Below are positions 7,752 through 17,301 of a stretch of 64,000 nucleotides of DNA, in pieces. The stretch is from an uncultured Acetatifactor sp. Its GTDB lineage: Bacteria > Bacillota > Clostridia > Lachnospirales > Lachnospiraceae. The notes below the pieces were generated by a model that was given only the letters and a program-made list of their open reading frames with translations, was not told where the DNA came from and ran no database searches. Position 1 is the first letter of the stretch. Each line of letters begins with the position of its first letter. The stretch spans positions 8,675 to 72,674 of the forward strand of contig CAJTXE010000003.1 of assembly GCA_910580225.1 (NCBI GenBank), given 5' to 3'. The translations under genes and the position numbers were made by a program.

Positions 7752-10086
7752 ATTACGAAAACTGAATAAGCTTCTGCGCCAGGTCAGAAAATGGGGGGAG
7801 CAGATGGCGGGGCTGTCCGACGGGGAATTGTCCGGACTCACCGGGAAATTCCGGCAGCGTCTGGAACAGGGAGAGACTCTGGACCATATCCTGCCGGAGG
7901 CCTATGCCGCAGTCTGTGAAGCGGATAAGCGGATTCTGGGACAGTTTCCCTATGATGTCCAGGTACTGGGGGCCATTGCCCTGCATCAGGGGAAACTGGC
8001 AGAGATGAACACCGGGGAGGGTAAGACACTGGTGGCTACCATGCCGCTGTATCTGAACGCCCTTACCGGGAAAAGCACCATCCTTCTGACGGCCAATGCC
8101 TATCTGGCCATGCGGGACGGGGAAGAGATGGGGCAGGTTTACCGCTTCCTGGGGATGAGCGTGAGCATAGGGGTGGACGAGGACGCCTCCAATCGCTTTA
8201 CCAACGGGCAGAAGAAGGCCGTCTACGATGCGGACATTGTGTACACCACCCACGGCGCACTGGGATTTGACTATCTGCTGAACAATCTGGTGTCCTCCGC
8301 GGCGGAGCGGTTTCTGCGGGAGTTTTATTATGTGATTATCGACGAGGCGGATTCGGTGCTGTTGGACGCGGCCCAGACGCCCCTTGTGATATCCGGAGCG
8401 CCCAGGGTGCAGTCCAATCTGTATGGAATGGCGGACTTTTTCGTCACCACCCTGCAGGAGGGGCGGGACTATGAGAAGGAGGAGAACAAGGTCTGGCTGA
8501 CGGAGGCCGGGGTGGAGTATGCGGAAAATTATTTTCAGATCGGGAATTTCTACGGAAAAGAGTTTTTCGAGATCAACAGGCATGTCACTCTGGCGTTGAG
8601 GGCCCATGCGCTCTTTGCGCCGGAAAAGCAGTACATGGTTTCCAGGGAGGGGGAGCTGAAGCTTCTGGACGGGGGTTCCGGCCGTCTGATGCCCGGGGTA
8701 AAGCTTAGAGGCGGGCAGCATCAGGCTCTGGAGGTAAAGGAAGGGCTTGAGCCTTCCCAGGAGAACCGCTCCGTGGCGTCCATCACTTTCCAGAATTTCT
8801 TTCTGCTGTTTCCAAAGATGTCAGGAATGAGCGGCACCATTGCGGATGCTGCGGAGGAGCTTCGGGATGTGTACCATGTGAAGTCCATTGTCATTCCGCC
8901 CAACCGTCCGGTGCAGAGGCGGGATCTGTCGGATCTTTATTTTCAGAATGCGGAGGCGCAGTTTGAAGCGGCGCTGAGGACCGCTGTGGAGACGCATAAC
9001 AGGGAGCAGCCGGTGCTGATCGTGGTCAGCAGCATAAGGGAGACGGAATATGTGTCGGAGAGACTGATGGAGAAGGGGATCGCCCACAATGTGCTGAATG
9101 CCAACAATGCCTTCTGGGAGGCGGGGATTATCCGGGAGGCGGGACGAAAGGGCGCGGTCACGGTGGCCACCTCCATGGCAGGCCGGGGAACGGACATCAA
9201 GCTTGGGGAGGGGGTTGCGGAGCTTGGCGGTCTGGCGGTCATCGGCATCGGAAGGATGGGAAACACCCGGCAGGAGCGTCAGGCCAGGGGACGGGCGGGA
9301 AGACAGGGGGATCCGGGTTTCAGCCTGTTTTTCCTTTCCCTGGAGGACGAGGTGGTGTCTGAGAACGGGCCTTCCAGTCTGGAGCGGTATGTGGAGGGAG
9401 AAAAGAAACTGGGAAGGCGGAAACTGGAGAGGCTCATCAACCGCGCCCAGAAAATGGGGGAGGAATATGCGGTACAATCCCGGAGACAGGCCATGAATTA
9501 TGATGAGATCATGCGTGTGCAGCGGGAACTGATGTATGCCATCCGGGATGAACTGTTGGACGGCGGGGGCATGGATTATGACAAGGTGACGGAGATCGCA
9601 GGGAAGAATATAGGGCAGTTTCTGGCTTCGGAGACGGCGCACCGCAGGTCTTCCCTGACGGCGGCCATTCTGCGCAGGTATGTTCTGGACAATATTTCCT
9701 ATCGACTGGACAGGGAGATGGGAGGCATAGACCTGAAGGATCTGGGCGCGGTGAAGGAATATCTGATGGAAAGGGTGCGGCAGGGGCTGAAGGATCAGGA
9801 GAAGCGTCTGGGCAGCAGGAAGCGCCTGAATGATTTCATGCGGGTAGCCGCCCTGAAGGCCATTGACGAAGCCTGGGTGGAGCAGGTGGATTATCTGCAG
9901 CAGATTCAGTGGGCGGTTTCCGGCAGGGCCTCGGCCCAGCGCAATATCCTGTTTGAGTTTCAGAAGGAAGCACTGGAGGCGTTCCGGAAGATGGAAGGGA
10001 TTATTCTGAAAAATATCATGAGAAACGTTTTGCTGAGCAATGTGTATATAGACGGGGAGAGAAAGCTTCATATTCTGCTTCCGTAG
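7735..10086 (+). CDS. secA2: Accessory Sec ATPase SecA2
   Basis: Motor ATPase that drives SRRP through SecY2. The 783-aa protein contains Walker A (TGEGKT, about 93-99), Walker B/DEAD box (DEAD at 203-206), a helicase II block with TSMAGRGTDIKLGEGV and the QARGRAGRQGDPG arginine-finger region. The C-terminal Cys-rich zinc tail of housekeeping SecA is absent, and the protein is shorter, both usual for aSec SecA2. It starts inside asp3. The locus context separates it from SecA1. Confidence 0.95.
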   Translation: MGQRSELRKLNKLLRQVRKWGEQMAGLSDGELSGLTGKFRQRLEQGETLDHILPEAYAAVCEADKRILGQFPYDVQVLGAIALHQGKLAEMNTGEGKTLVATMPLYLNALTGKSTILLTANAYLAMRDGEEMGQVYRFLGMSVSIGVDEDASNRFTNGQKKAVYDADIVYTTHGALGFDYLLNNLVSSAAERFLREFYYVIIDEADSVLLDAAQTPLVISGAPRVQSNLYGMADFFVTTLQEGRDYEKEENKVWLTEAGVEYAENYFQIGNFYGKEFFEINRHVTLALRAHALFAPEKQYMVSREGELKLLDGGSGRLMPGVKLRGGQHQALEVKEGLEPSQENRSVASITFQNFFLLFPKMSGMSGTIADAAEELRDVYHVKSIVIPPNRPVQRRDLSDLYFQNAEAQFEAALRTAVETHNREQPVLIVVSSIRETEYVSERLMEKGIAHNVLNANNAFWEAGIIREAGRKGAVTVATSMAGRGTDIKLGEGVAELGGLAVIGIGRMGNTRQERQARGRAGRQGDPGFSLFFLSLEDEVVSENGPSSLERYVEGEKKLGRRKLERLINRAQKMGEEYAVQSRRQAMNYDEIMRVQRELMYAIRDELLDGGGMDYDKVTEIAGKNIGQFLASETAHRRSSLTAAILRRYVLDNISYRLDREMGGIDLKDLGAVKEYLMERVRQGLKDQEKRLGSRKRLNDFMRVAALKAIDEAWVEQVDYLQQIQWAVSGRASAQRNILFEFQKEALEAFRKMEGIILKNIMRNVLLSNVYIDGERKLHILLP

Positions 10087-10129
10087 AAGACGGGCGGAAA
10101 GGGAGCCGGAAGAAAAAAGGAGGGCGAAC

Positions 10130-11620
10130 ATGATTTATAATTTTAATTTGGGAATCGGCTGGGCGAGCAGCGGCGTGGAATATGCCCAGGCTTACAGGGC
10201 CAGGGCGCTGCGGGAGAGCGGCCTGAAAGCGAAATTTGTCTTTACGGACATGTTTCCCCGGGAGAATATTGAGCATATGACGGCCAATATCGGTTTTCAG
10301 GATGAGGAGGTTATCTGGCTGTATACCTTTTTTACGGACTGCAGGATTTCCCCGGTGACATACACGCTGAAGGATCTGGAGGGAACCTTCGGTGGTAAGA
10401 CATTCGAATTTTCCCGGGAGGGAAAAATTGCAAAATATGTTTTTCCGGGAACAAATGTGTATTACACAGTGTATATGACGGATGAAACCGGGGACAGGGT
10501 GCACCGGGTGGAGATGGTGTTCAGAGGGTGTCTGGTGCGGAAGGATTATTTTACATACTGCAGGATTTATTCCGAATATTATGCGCCTCTGGATAAGCAG
10601 GCACATCTGTATCAGCGGCGGTTTTTTAACGAGGACGGTTCCGTGGCCTACGAGGAGATCACGGACAATGACGTGGTGATGTATCAGTTTCCGGACAGGC
10701 TGATCTGTTCCAAGGAGGAACTGGTGGGGTACATGGTATCCAGGCTGAACCTGACGGAACAGGATGTGGTGCTCATTGACCGGACAACCGGGGTGGGGCA
10801 GGCCATTATGCAGAACGCGGCGCCTGCCAGGATCGGCATTCCCATTCATGCGGATCATTTCAGCGTCAGCGGAACGGATGAGGATTACATTCTCTGGAAT
10901 AATTATTACGAATACGCATTTTCGCAGAATCGTCATGTTTCGTTTTATATTACGGCTACAGATGATCAGAACCGCCTGGTGAAGAGTCAGTTCAAGAAGT
11001 ATATGGGAGTCAGCCCCAGGGTGGTGACCATTCCGGTGGGAAGTCTGGATGAGCTGAAATATCCGAAGGGAGAGCGGCGCAGGCATTCCCTGATTACCGC
11101 GTCCAGACTGGCCAGTGAGAAGCATGTGGACTGGATTATCGAGGCGGTGGCTGCGGCCAGGGCCAAGGTGCCGGATGTGACTCTGGATATCTACGGAAAG
11201 GGCGGGGAGGAGGATTCTCTGAAAGCCTTGATTGAGAAACTGGGCTGCGGGGAGTATGTGCGCCTGATGGGGCAGCAGAATCTGGATGAGGTCTACAAGA
11301 ATTACGAGGCCTACATAGCCGGTTCCACCAGTGAGGGCTTTGGGCTTACCCTGATGGAAGCCGTGGGTTCCGGCCTTCCCCTGATCGGATTCGACGTGCG
11401 CTATGGCAATCAGACGTTTATCGACAACGGGAAGAACGGCTATAGGATTCCGGTGCATGACAGGATGGAGAAAAAGGAACGGGTAAAGAAACTGACGGAC
11501 AGAATCGTGAAGCTGTTTACAAAGGCGGATATGGAGCAGTTTCATCAGCATTCTTACAAGAAGGCGCAGAATTATCTGACAACGGAGGTAGAGAAAAAAT
11601 GGGAGAATTTACTAAAATAG
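10130..11620 (+). CDS. gtfA: SRRP glycosyltransferase GtfA
   Basis: GtfA is the catalytic half of the cytoplasmic GtfA-GtfB O-GlcNAc transferase that starts SRRP glycosylation (family knowledge). The 496-aa product begins MIYNFNLGIGWASSGVEYAQ, typical for GtfA, and carries a GT4-type donor site near the C-terminus (EGFGLTLMEAVGSGLPLIGF). A strong AAGGAGGG site precedes ATG 10130. The gene overlaps gtfB by 22 nt. Confidence 0.92.
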   Translation: MIYNFNLGIGWASSGVEYAQAYRARALRESGLKAKFVFTDMFPRENIEHMTANIGFQDEEVIWLYTFFTDCRISPVTYTLKDLEGTFGGKTFEFSREGKIAKYVFPGTNVYYTVYMTDETGDRVHRVEMVFRGCLVRKDYFTYCRIYSEYYAPLDKQAHLYQRRFFNEDGSVAYEEITDNDVVMYQFPDRLICSKEELVGYMVSRLNLTEQDVVLIDRTTGVGQAIMQNAAPARIGIPIHADHFSVSGTDEDYILWNNYYEYAFSQNRHVSFYITATDDQNRLVKSQFKKYMGVSPRVVTIPVGSLDELKYPKGERRRHSLITASRLASEKHVDWIIEAVAAARAKVPDVTLDIYGKGGEEDSLKALIEKLGCGEYVRLMGQQNLDEVYKNYEAYIAGSTSEGFGLTLMEAVGSGLPLIGFDVRYGNQTFIDNGKNGYRIPVHDRMEKKERVKKLTDRIVKLFTKADMEQFHQHSYKKAQNYLTTEVEKKWENLLK

Positions 11621-12948
11621 ACAGGATATTGCTTTTTGATACCTATTCCGTGGACAGCCGGAATCTGCATGTTTCCTTTCAAAGGGCAGGATATGATCTG
11701 CCTGCCGTAGTCATTGACGACGACGGATTTCTGCCGGAGGGTGTGATGTCGGTTTACGGATTTTTCCTGGGAAATTTTAAGGGGGAAAAGGGCGTGCCCG
11801 GGAAACCCAGGTATTTTAACCAGATCACGGTGCCGGATTACTGGGAGATCAGCGGGAACAACAGTTCAGGGAAGGTTCATGATTTATATCGGGAGAGAGG
11901 ACGGATTTTCTACGCGGAGCCCAAGCACAAGCGTCTGGTGAAGGTGGTGGACTGGTATGACGAGAGGGGCACGGTGCGTTCCAGTGATCATTACAACCGC
12001 TATGGCGCATTGTTTGCCAGGACTGCCTTTAACGCAAAAGGGCAGAGGGTGAACAAATCTTATTTTTCCGCGGCGGGCAGGGAGATTCTGGTGGAGAATT
12101 ATGTCACTGGGGATATTATTCTGAACGAGGACGGCGGGGTGAGATTCTTTCCCAATAAGACGGAATTTATCTGTTATTTTATGGAGAAAACAGGTATGGA
12201 CCGGGGGAGGCTGTACTTCAATTCCCTGTCCACGCCCTTCTTTGTATCCAACAAGCTGGCAGGCGGGGAGAAGGGGGATATCCTGTTCTGGCAGGAGCCG
12301 GTGCGGGATGGGATTCCCGGAAACATGGAGATGATTCTGAAGGGACAGGCAGGCCGGGCTGCAAAGGTTATGGTGCAGAAGCGCCAGTCCTACTATCGGC
12401 TTCTGGAACTGGGGGCTTCGCCGGAAAAGGTTCACAGACTGGGGTATGTGTATCCTTTTGCAAAGGAGAACGGACACAGGAAGGAGGCTTTGATCTGTAC
12501 GAATTCGGACAGGATAGAGCATTGCCGGGAACTGGTGGAGGCCCTGCCGGAGATGCATTTCCATATAGCGGCGATCACGGAAATGTCTTCAAAATTACTG
12601 GCCATGGGAGCCTATGACAATGTGAGCCTCTATCCGGGCGTGAAGACAGATATTCTGGAGGAACTTTTTGACACATGTGACTTCTATCTGGATGTGAATC
12701 ATGAATCGGAGATACTGTCTGCGGTGCGCAGAGCGTTTCTGCACAATCAGCTGATCTTTGCTTTCCGGGAAACGGTCCACAGCAGGGAGTATGCGGCGGA
12801 GGACCATATTTATCCGGCTGCAGGGGCGGACAGAATGATCGGCGTCATTCGGGAGGCCATGGAAAAGGCGGATGTACTGGAGGCGGAACTGCAAAAGCAG
12901 CGGGAGGCGGCTTTTGCGGAGTCTGCGGAAAAGTATCAGCAGCTTTGA
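11599..12948 (+). CDS. gtfB: SRRP glycosyltransferase stabilising subunit GtfB
   Basis: GtfB binds GtfA and the acceptor polypeptide and lacks catalytic residues in its GT-B fold (family knowledge). The 449-aa protein matches GtfB in size, and its start lies inside the end of gtfA with an ACGGAGG site upstream, so the two subunits are made in a coupled way. No further SRRP-tailoring glycosyltransferases follow, so the predicted glycan is simple GlcNAc, perhaps acetylated, unless elongating enzymes are upstream of the window or elsewhere. Confidence 0.9.
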   Translation: MGEFTKIDRILLFDTYSVDSRNLHVSFQRAGYDLPAVVIDDDGFLPEGVMSVYGFFLGNFKGEKGVPGKPRYFNQITVPDYWEISGNNSSGKVHDLYRERGRIFYAEPKHKRLVKVVDWYDERGTVRSSDHYNRYGALFARTAFNAKGQRVNKSYFSAAGREILVENYVTGDIILNEDGGVRFFPNKTEFICYFMEKTGMDRGRLYFNSLSTPFFVSNKLAGGEKGDILFWQEPVRDGIPGNMEMILKGQAGRAAKVMVQKRQSYYRLLELGASPEKVHRLGYVYPFAKENGHRKEALICTNSDRIEHCRELVEALPEMHFHIAAITEMSSKLLAMGAYDNVSLYPGVKTDILEELFDTCDFYLDVNHESEILSAVRRAFLHNQLIFAFRETVHSREYAAEDHIYPAAGADRMIGVIREAMEKADVLEAELQKQREAAFAESAEKYQQL

Positions 12949-13087
12949 AGGGCTGCTCTCTTGCATTATAATTGAGAATACTTTCCTGTCTATACTGTCA
13001 AAGTCTTATAATTTCCGGATAAAAAGCCGATATTTATAGAAAAGCCGGGAAACGCACGGAGGCGGTAAAAGAACAGGGGGGCAGAAT

Positions 13088-13906
13088 ATGAGTATAGAAG
13101 TCAGCACGAACAGGAACACCGGCGTAAAACAGATCACCATAAAGAGACCGGACGGCTCCAAGGTGGGTACAATCACGATTCACAGCCAGAGCCTGAAGAA
13201 ACTGAAGAAACTGGGCTATAAACAAAGGCGGATTTCCACCATGATTACTCAGGCCACCACCTCTGGCAATGCAAGGCAGGTATTGGCCAGCGCAAAGACG
13301 GAGACAGTGAATCTGCGCAGAAAACTGGCGAGCGGAAAGTATAATGACAGAGAGGTCAGGGCTGCCATCCGTCATGCGGAGCGGATGGAGCGTGTCGCAA
13401 AGAAGCGGATGAAGCATCTTCAGCAGGAAGAGTATATAGAGAAGCATGGCGGCGGCACCTGGCAGATCGGCATTGACGAGGAAGGCAGAGAAGAGGGCAG
13501 CGGAGAGATGGAAGCCCTGGAATTTGCCGAACTGGACGCCGAAGAGATGAAGCGGCTTATGGAGGAGCTTCAGGAGGAGATGGCACAGCTGGCTATGGAG
13601 AATGAAATGGAGGAATTGATGCAGACAGCCTGTGTGGATATGGATCCCGCTGAACTGGAGCAGCTGAAGAAGAAGCACAGGGCGGACGAGATGCGGGAAA
13701 TCGTGGAAGCTGACATGAAATATCTGCGGGCGCTCTTCAGCCAGCTGGAAAAAGAAAGGCAGGATTCCCTGGCTTCCAATGACAGCGGCGTGTCCCTGCA
13801 GCTGGCCGGCGTGGAGATCCCGGTTCAGGTGGATACAAGGAGTGCAGCAGAGGTGGTTTCCCAGGCTGCGCCCCCGGCAGGCGGTGCCATAGACGTGGCT
13901 TTATAA
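13088..13906 (+). CDS. Coiled-coil protein of unknown function downstream of aSec locus
   Basis: I do not recognise this 272-aa protein. It is soluble in appearance (no signal peptide or membrane segment). The N-terminal half is basic (about 1-115, many Lys/Arg, with an ITIKRPDGSKVGTI start), followed by a highly acidic helical stretch (about 135-215, rich in Glu and Met, predicted coiled coil) and an Ala/Val-rich tail. ATG 13088 has a clear RBS (caggggggcagaat). It lies 139 nt after gtfB in the same direction, so it may have its own promoter. A structural or scaffolding role would be a guess. Confidence 0.75.
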   Translation: MSIEVSTNRNTGVKQITIKRPDGSKVGTITIHSQSLKKLKKLGYKQRRISTMITQATTSGNARQVLASAKTETVNLRRKLASGKYNDREVRAAIRHAERMERVAKKRMKHLQQEEYIEKHGGGTWQIGIDEEGREEGSGEMEALEFAELDAEEMKRLMEELQEEMAQLAMENEMEELMQTACVDMDPAELEQLKKKHRADEMREIVEADMKYLRALFSQLEKERQDSLASNDSGVSLQLAGVEIPVQVDTRSAAEVVSQAAPPAGGAIDVAL

Positions 13907-14004
13907 TAAACTTCTTTTTCGGAATTGTGTACCCAGTGGAAAACAACTTATAAATATACATTGTAAATGGCAGATAGAGTTTAAAAACAAATATATAAAT
14001 TGGG

Positions 14005-14253
14005 ATTGTCTATACCATGATGGAGATGGCCAAAGCCCATGACCTAAACATTTATAATTATCTGAATCATCTGCCTGGACATCTGCCAGGGACAAGGATG
14101 ACGGACAGCGAATTATCACGGCTGACACCATGAAATCCGGGTGTCAGCAGCGGGCGCCCCGGTGCAATACAGTGTAACATACTTGCAGTTTCTGCATTCT
14201 ATTATGCAGGGACTGTTTTATTTTGGCCATCCGTAGGGTTATTAAGCGCTTAC
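14005..14253 (+). mobile_element. IS66-family transposase 3' remnant with putative right end
   Basis: Reading from 14005 gives IVYTMMEMAKAHDLNIYNYL, then about 18 more residues to a stop at 14131-14133. This resembles the C-terminal end of IS66 TnpC transposases. The expected Trp codon of the family's PWNP motif appears as TGA, and reading on past it gives NPGV and then QQRA-like residues after a frame change. The sequence ends at attaagcgcttac (14241-14253), which read backwards starts GTAAGCG, as IS66 terminal repeats do (family knowledge). All of the 5' part is missing, so it is a dead fragment. Confidence 0.6.
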
Positions 14254-14519
14254 ATTCCAAGTGATAGAGTTTCCGATGATTCATTGTCGAAATACTGTCA
14301 GGAAATCAGATATGTCAGTACTGATTTACATCGGCTTCCTGTCCGGTTCACTCTCCTGTCAATGCCTGTTTTCCGTTCAACGAGTGAGCACTTTCGCAAT
14401 TCAAAACAAGAAAATGGTAAATGTGTAAACAAGCAGCAACGTTTAAATGTCAAAGCTGGACATATGGCGTTATAATTTACTGTGTTGGCAATATATAGTA
14501 TAATGTTTATATGGAGGGA
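14254..14519. other. Intergenic spacer between two IS remnants, possible + promoter
   Basis: No supported gene. A 63-codon open frame (14284-14475) has no RBS or recognisable domain. A promoter-like pair TTTACT - 17 nt - TATAAT lies at about 14478-14506, pointing right toward the IS110 remnant, where it would drive only antisense transcription. Confidence 0.3.
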
Positions 14520-15254
14520 TTTCAGCAAGTATCACGCTGGCATAGACCGGGCCGATACCGGGTACGGAAGTCAGTATCTGGTACTCCGTGTTGTTAAGCC
14601 CCTTTTTCGGCTCTCTGAATTGCGGCGTTTATGGCTTTAAGTTTTTTCAAAGGCACTGATGCAGTTAAAGGAACAGCCGATTGAGACGGTCAGTGGCTCG
14701 TAAAGGCACTGGTTCAGCCGGTAGGAATCCTGTGCAGCTTTCTGGAGCAGATAAGTGGTCTGTTCCGGGTCGGCGATTCGCCCACGGCTTTTGGAGCTGA
14801 TAAAAGCGATCAGTTCATCCACGGATGCATCCACAATATCTTTCGTGGAGAGGTAATCCGTCAGGACAGCTTGTGCGGTGGCGCCATACTTGTCAGAGAA
14901 AGGATGCACATCCTTGTCCAGCATGGCAAATTGGCTGAACTTAAGGAAAATGTTGTTGAGCATGTAGGTCTTTTCCCGGGCAATGCATTCCGTGATATGG
15001 AGCCTGTGCCGGGTAAGCCGCTGGAGGGCGAGGTACTGGGCGCCTCGCCAGGGTTCCGTATGGATACGTCCGCCCCTTGCAAAATCAGCGATGACAAAGG
15101 AATCAATGCCATCGTTCTTGTCAAGGGAGTTGAAGGACTTCTTATACTGCTTCATCTCATTCGGATTGAGGCAGTAGACCTTTGTGGAAAAAGGGGCCAG
15201 TTTTTCGGAGGCAGACAGGTAGTTGGCGATATGTATGCCGTAAAAGCCAGTCAT
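14520..15254 (-). pseudogene. IS110-family transposase remnant
   Basis: The main frame (15254 to 14637, 205 aa) contains MTGFYGIHIANYL, a variant of the MEPTGHYW-type motif of the DEDD domain, and DKNDGIDSFVIADF, both typical of IS110 transposases. After this frame stops, reading on in other frames gives KKLKAINAAIQRAEKGA and then EYQILTSVPGIGPVYASVIL, the well-known C-terminal motif of the family. At least two frame changes separate these parts. The protein stops just after that motif, and the N-terminal RuvC start is missing or out of frame. The element is therefore inactive. Confidence 0.85.
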
Positions 15255-15670
15255 GTGTAATCACCACCTTTCCGATAAGGATGGGGAACAGGGGCCAAAG
15301 CTTATCCCGGTCCGGGGTACCAGCTGCAGCCTCGCGTTATCAGCACTGGTCCAGGAGAAATACCCTGCTGGAGGCTAGACCTGGAGATGCAGTATTTGTG
15401 TAAGCAGTCAAGGTACGGCGGTGCGGGCTGCATGCATTCTGAGTAATAGCGAGCACTTTGCAGGAGGTGAACAGCAGTACCTTAGCCCAGGCTCCACTGG
15501 GAACCATTATAGCACCAGGAGGCTTTGGAAAAAAGCATAAGCAGCATATAGATGGGAAAGGATGGAGAGGGAATCCCTTTAGAAATCATCCTGCATCTAT
15601 ATCATAAAAAGAATAAGTCTATAGCCTGTTCTGACTGGCTATAAACTTATTATACGAGGGGAATGGGCAA
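15255..15670. other. Non-coding flank of IS110 remnant
   Basis: No supported gene in about 415 nt. It probably includes the non-coding end of the IS110 element, where family members encode their guide RNA (family knowledge; I cannot identify such an RNA here). The right part carries the inverted repeat listed separately at 15612-15651. Confidence 0.35.
15612..15651 (+). promoter_or_regulatory. 15-nt inverted repeat upstream of broken HTH regulator
   Basis: AATAAGTCTATAGCC and GGCTATAAACTTATT form arms with one mismatch around a 10-nt loop, ending only a few bases before the GAGGGG ribosome site of the regulator at 15671. It could be an autoregulatory operator or a transcript hairpin. Confidence 0.4.
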
Positions 15671-16729
15671 TTGGAGAAGAACAGATTTGAAAAAATGGTG
15701 GAGAATTACCAAAAAAAGTATGGGGTGGGGAAAAAAGCAATCTATATTGGCATCTGTTCCGGCGCGACTTTTACCCGGGTGCAGACGGAGGAAAGTCCGA
15801 ATTCGGAATAAAAAGTGTTGACAAGTTGCTTTTACCCGGGTGCAGACGGAGGAAAGGAATCTGGATTACCTTGTCATCGAGACATTGCTGGCAAGGATGG
15901 GGAAAAAAGCCGATGGATTCGAGAGCCTGCTCAGGCAGAAAGACGGAGAATTATGGGAGAAACGGCTTAAGATAAAATCGACCATGGATGGGTATGGACA
16001 CATATCCATGGACAAAATGCTCTGTGAATACCGGATGAAGATGCCGAAAGACAGTAAACTGCATGAGCAGTTCTGTCTGTATCATGAGATGAAGCTTGCC
16101 AGAAGGGAAGAAAAAGCACAGATAAAGCATATAAGGTATGCAGCCTTGCCTGGAAGGCACTGCGGCTGACGAAGAAGAACGGCGAAGTGCCTCATGAGAA
16201 GAATCTTTTTACACCCATGGAGATGAATCTGCTATTGACGTTGATTAGGTACAGACAGGAGGATTTGTGCCTGCCGGATCCGGACAAGCCGGGGAAAATG
16301 GTTCATCCGTTGGATACATGGAAAGAGGACTGCAAAGCAGAGAGTGTACTATGGGATATGACAAAATATATGAAAATTTATTACCAAAAGGATTGGCAGG
16401 AAGAGATTAAGGGGGATGTGTGGCTGGAATTGATGAGACTGTTGGAAAAGTCCGGCAAGGATGACAGACTGCGTTTCTGTATAGAGAGAGCCTTAGAAGG
16501 TTTTGCTGGGGCAACTGGAATCCGTAGGCTGGCGGAACTGCATTTTTCCAAGGCCCGGCTGATTGGACGGCTGAAAAAGGAATGGGATGGCAGCGATGGA
16601 TGGACTAAGCTATGTAAGGAAGAGTGCATGATGGCATATGCTGTTTGTAAAACTATGGAGATGGAAAAGGAATTGGCAGAAATTGAACACTATTGCAAGG
16701 AGGAATTACATTGGCATATTACCTTATGA
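15671..16729 (+). pseudogene. Broken HTH transcriptional regulator (copy A)
   Basis: From TTG 15671 (GAGGGG upstream) the frame encodes KKYGVGKKAIYIGICSGATF followed by TRVQTEE, the helix-turn-helix region of a Lachnospiraceae regulator family. It stops at about 15812 because of a 61-nt insertion flanked by a 28-bp direct repeat. Removing those 61 nt restores the frame into RNLDYLVIETLLARMGKKAD and onward to 16169. A second frame change near 16140 is needed to continue into the frame ending at 16729 (ALRLTKKNGEVPHEKNLF and onward). The helical, TPR-like C-terminal part is still readable. Both lesions argue that the gene is dead. It overlaps the next regulator. Confidence 0.7.
15768..15856 (+). 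repeat. 28-bp direct repeat flanking 33-nt insert
   Basis: The same 28 nt (cttttacccgggtgcagacg and eight more bases) occur at 15768-15795 and 15829-15856. Between them are 33 nt starting with the 12-bp palindrome tccgaattcgga. The arrangement breaks regulator copy A: one repeat plus the insert equals 61 nt, not a multiple of three. Confidence 0.9.
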
Positions 16730-17301
16730 ATAAAGTAGTGAAACTGGCAAGGACTGCCTTGGGCATGACTCAGGAAGAATTGTGTGAAGGTATTTGTGAT
16801 ATAAGAGTCTTGTCACGAAGCGAGAATGAAAAACAAGAAATGAAGAAAGAGAATTTTCAGAAGCTTATGGGTCGGATTGGAAGAGCGACAGAACCAATTT
16901 ATGCAGTCTGTGTAGATAAGGATGGTTTGTTATTGGAAGATCGAGAGAACATGGAGAGAGCTGTTAAACGGTATGATTATAAGGCAGCGGAACAGTATCT
17001 GTGGAGGATGAAGGAGACAGCGGATGACAATGTACTAACCATGCAATACCTGGCACGGGCGGAAGCTGTGATGAACTTTCGGCAGAAACGAATCGGAGCG
17101 GAGGAGTTTGCGGAGCGGGTAGACCAGTCGCTTCGGATGACGGTGCCGGAGTATGAAAAATATGTGTATGGCACAGATAAGGTGTTTCCGTTTGTCAAGG
17201 AGGAACTGCATAAAATATACAACTTGGCACAATGTGTCATTTATAAGAAAGGTGTAATTTTGAAATGGAAGAAAAATATTTTTATATTGAGCCAGAAATA
17301 G
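16711..17301 (+). pseudogene. Truncated HTH regulator (copy B)
   Basis: TTG 16711 is favoured as start because AAGGAGG lies 7 nt upstream and overlaps the end of copy A. The N-terminus reads as an XRE-type HTH (NKVVKLARTALGMTQEELCE, then GICDIRVLSRSENEK), followed by helical repeats up to about residue 175. Homologues I know of in this family are clearly longer, and the last 20 residues (GVILKWKKNIFILSQK) simply read out of frame through the start of the next gene. So the 3' part appears lost at a junction near 17240-17260. The DNA-binding part may still be made. Confidence 0.6.

Noticed and set aside
5787..7841. 684-aa open frame on the - strand opposite asp2/asp3
   Set aside because: Antisense to well-identified overlapping genes; composition (Pro/His/Leu-rich) is typical of shadow frames. 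The same applies to the long antisense frames at 4166-5299, 8821-10131 and 10016-11551.
14871..15260. 129-aa + strand frame opposite the IS110 remnant
   Set aside because: The - strand carries clear IS110 motifs; this is its antisense shadow.
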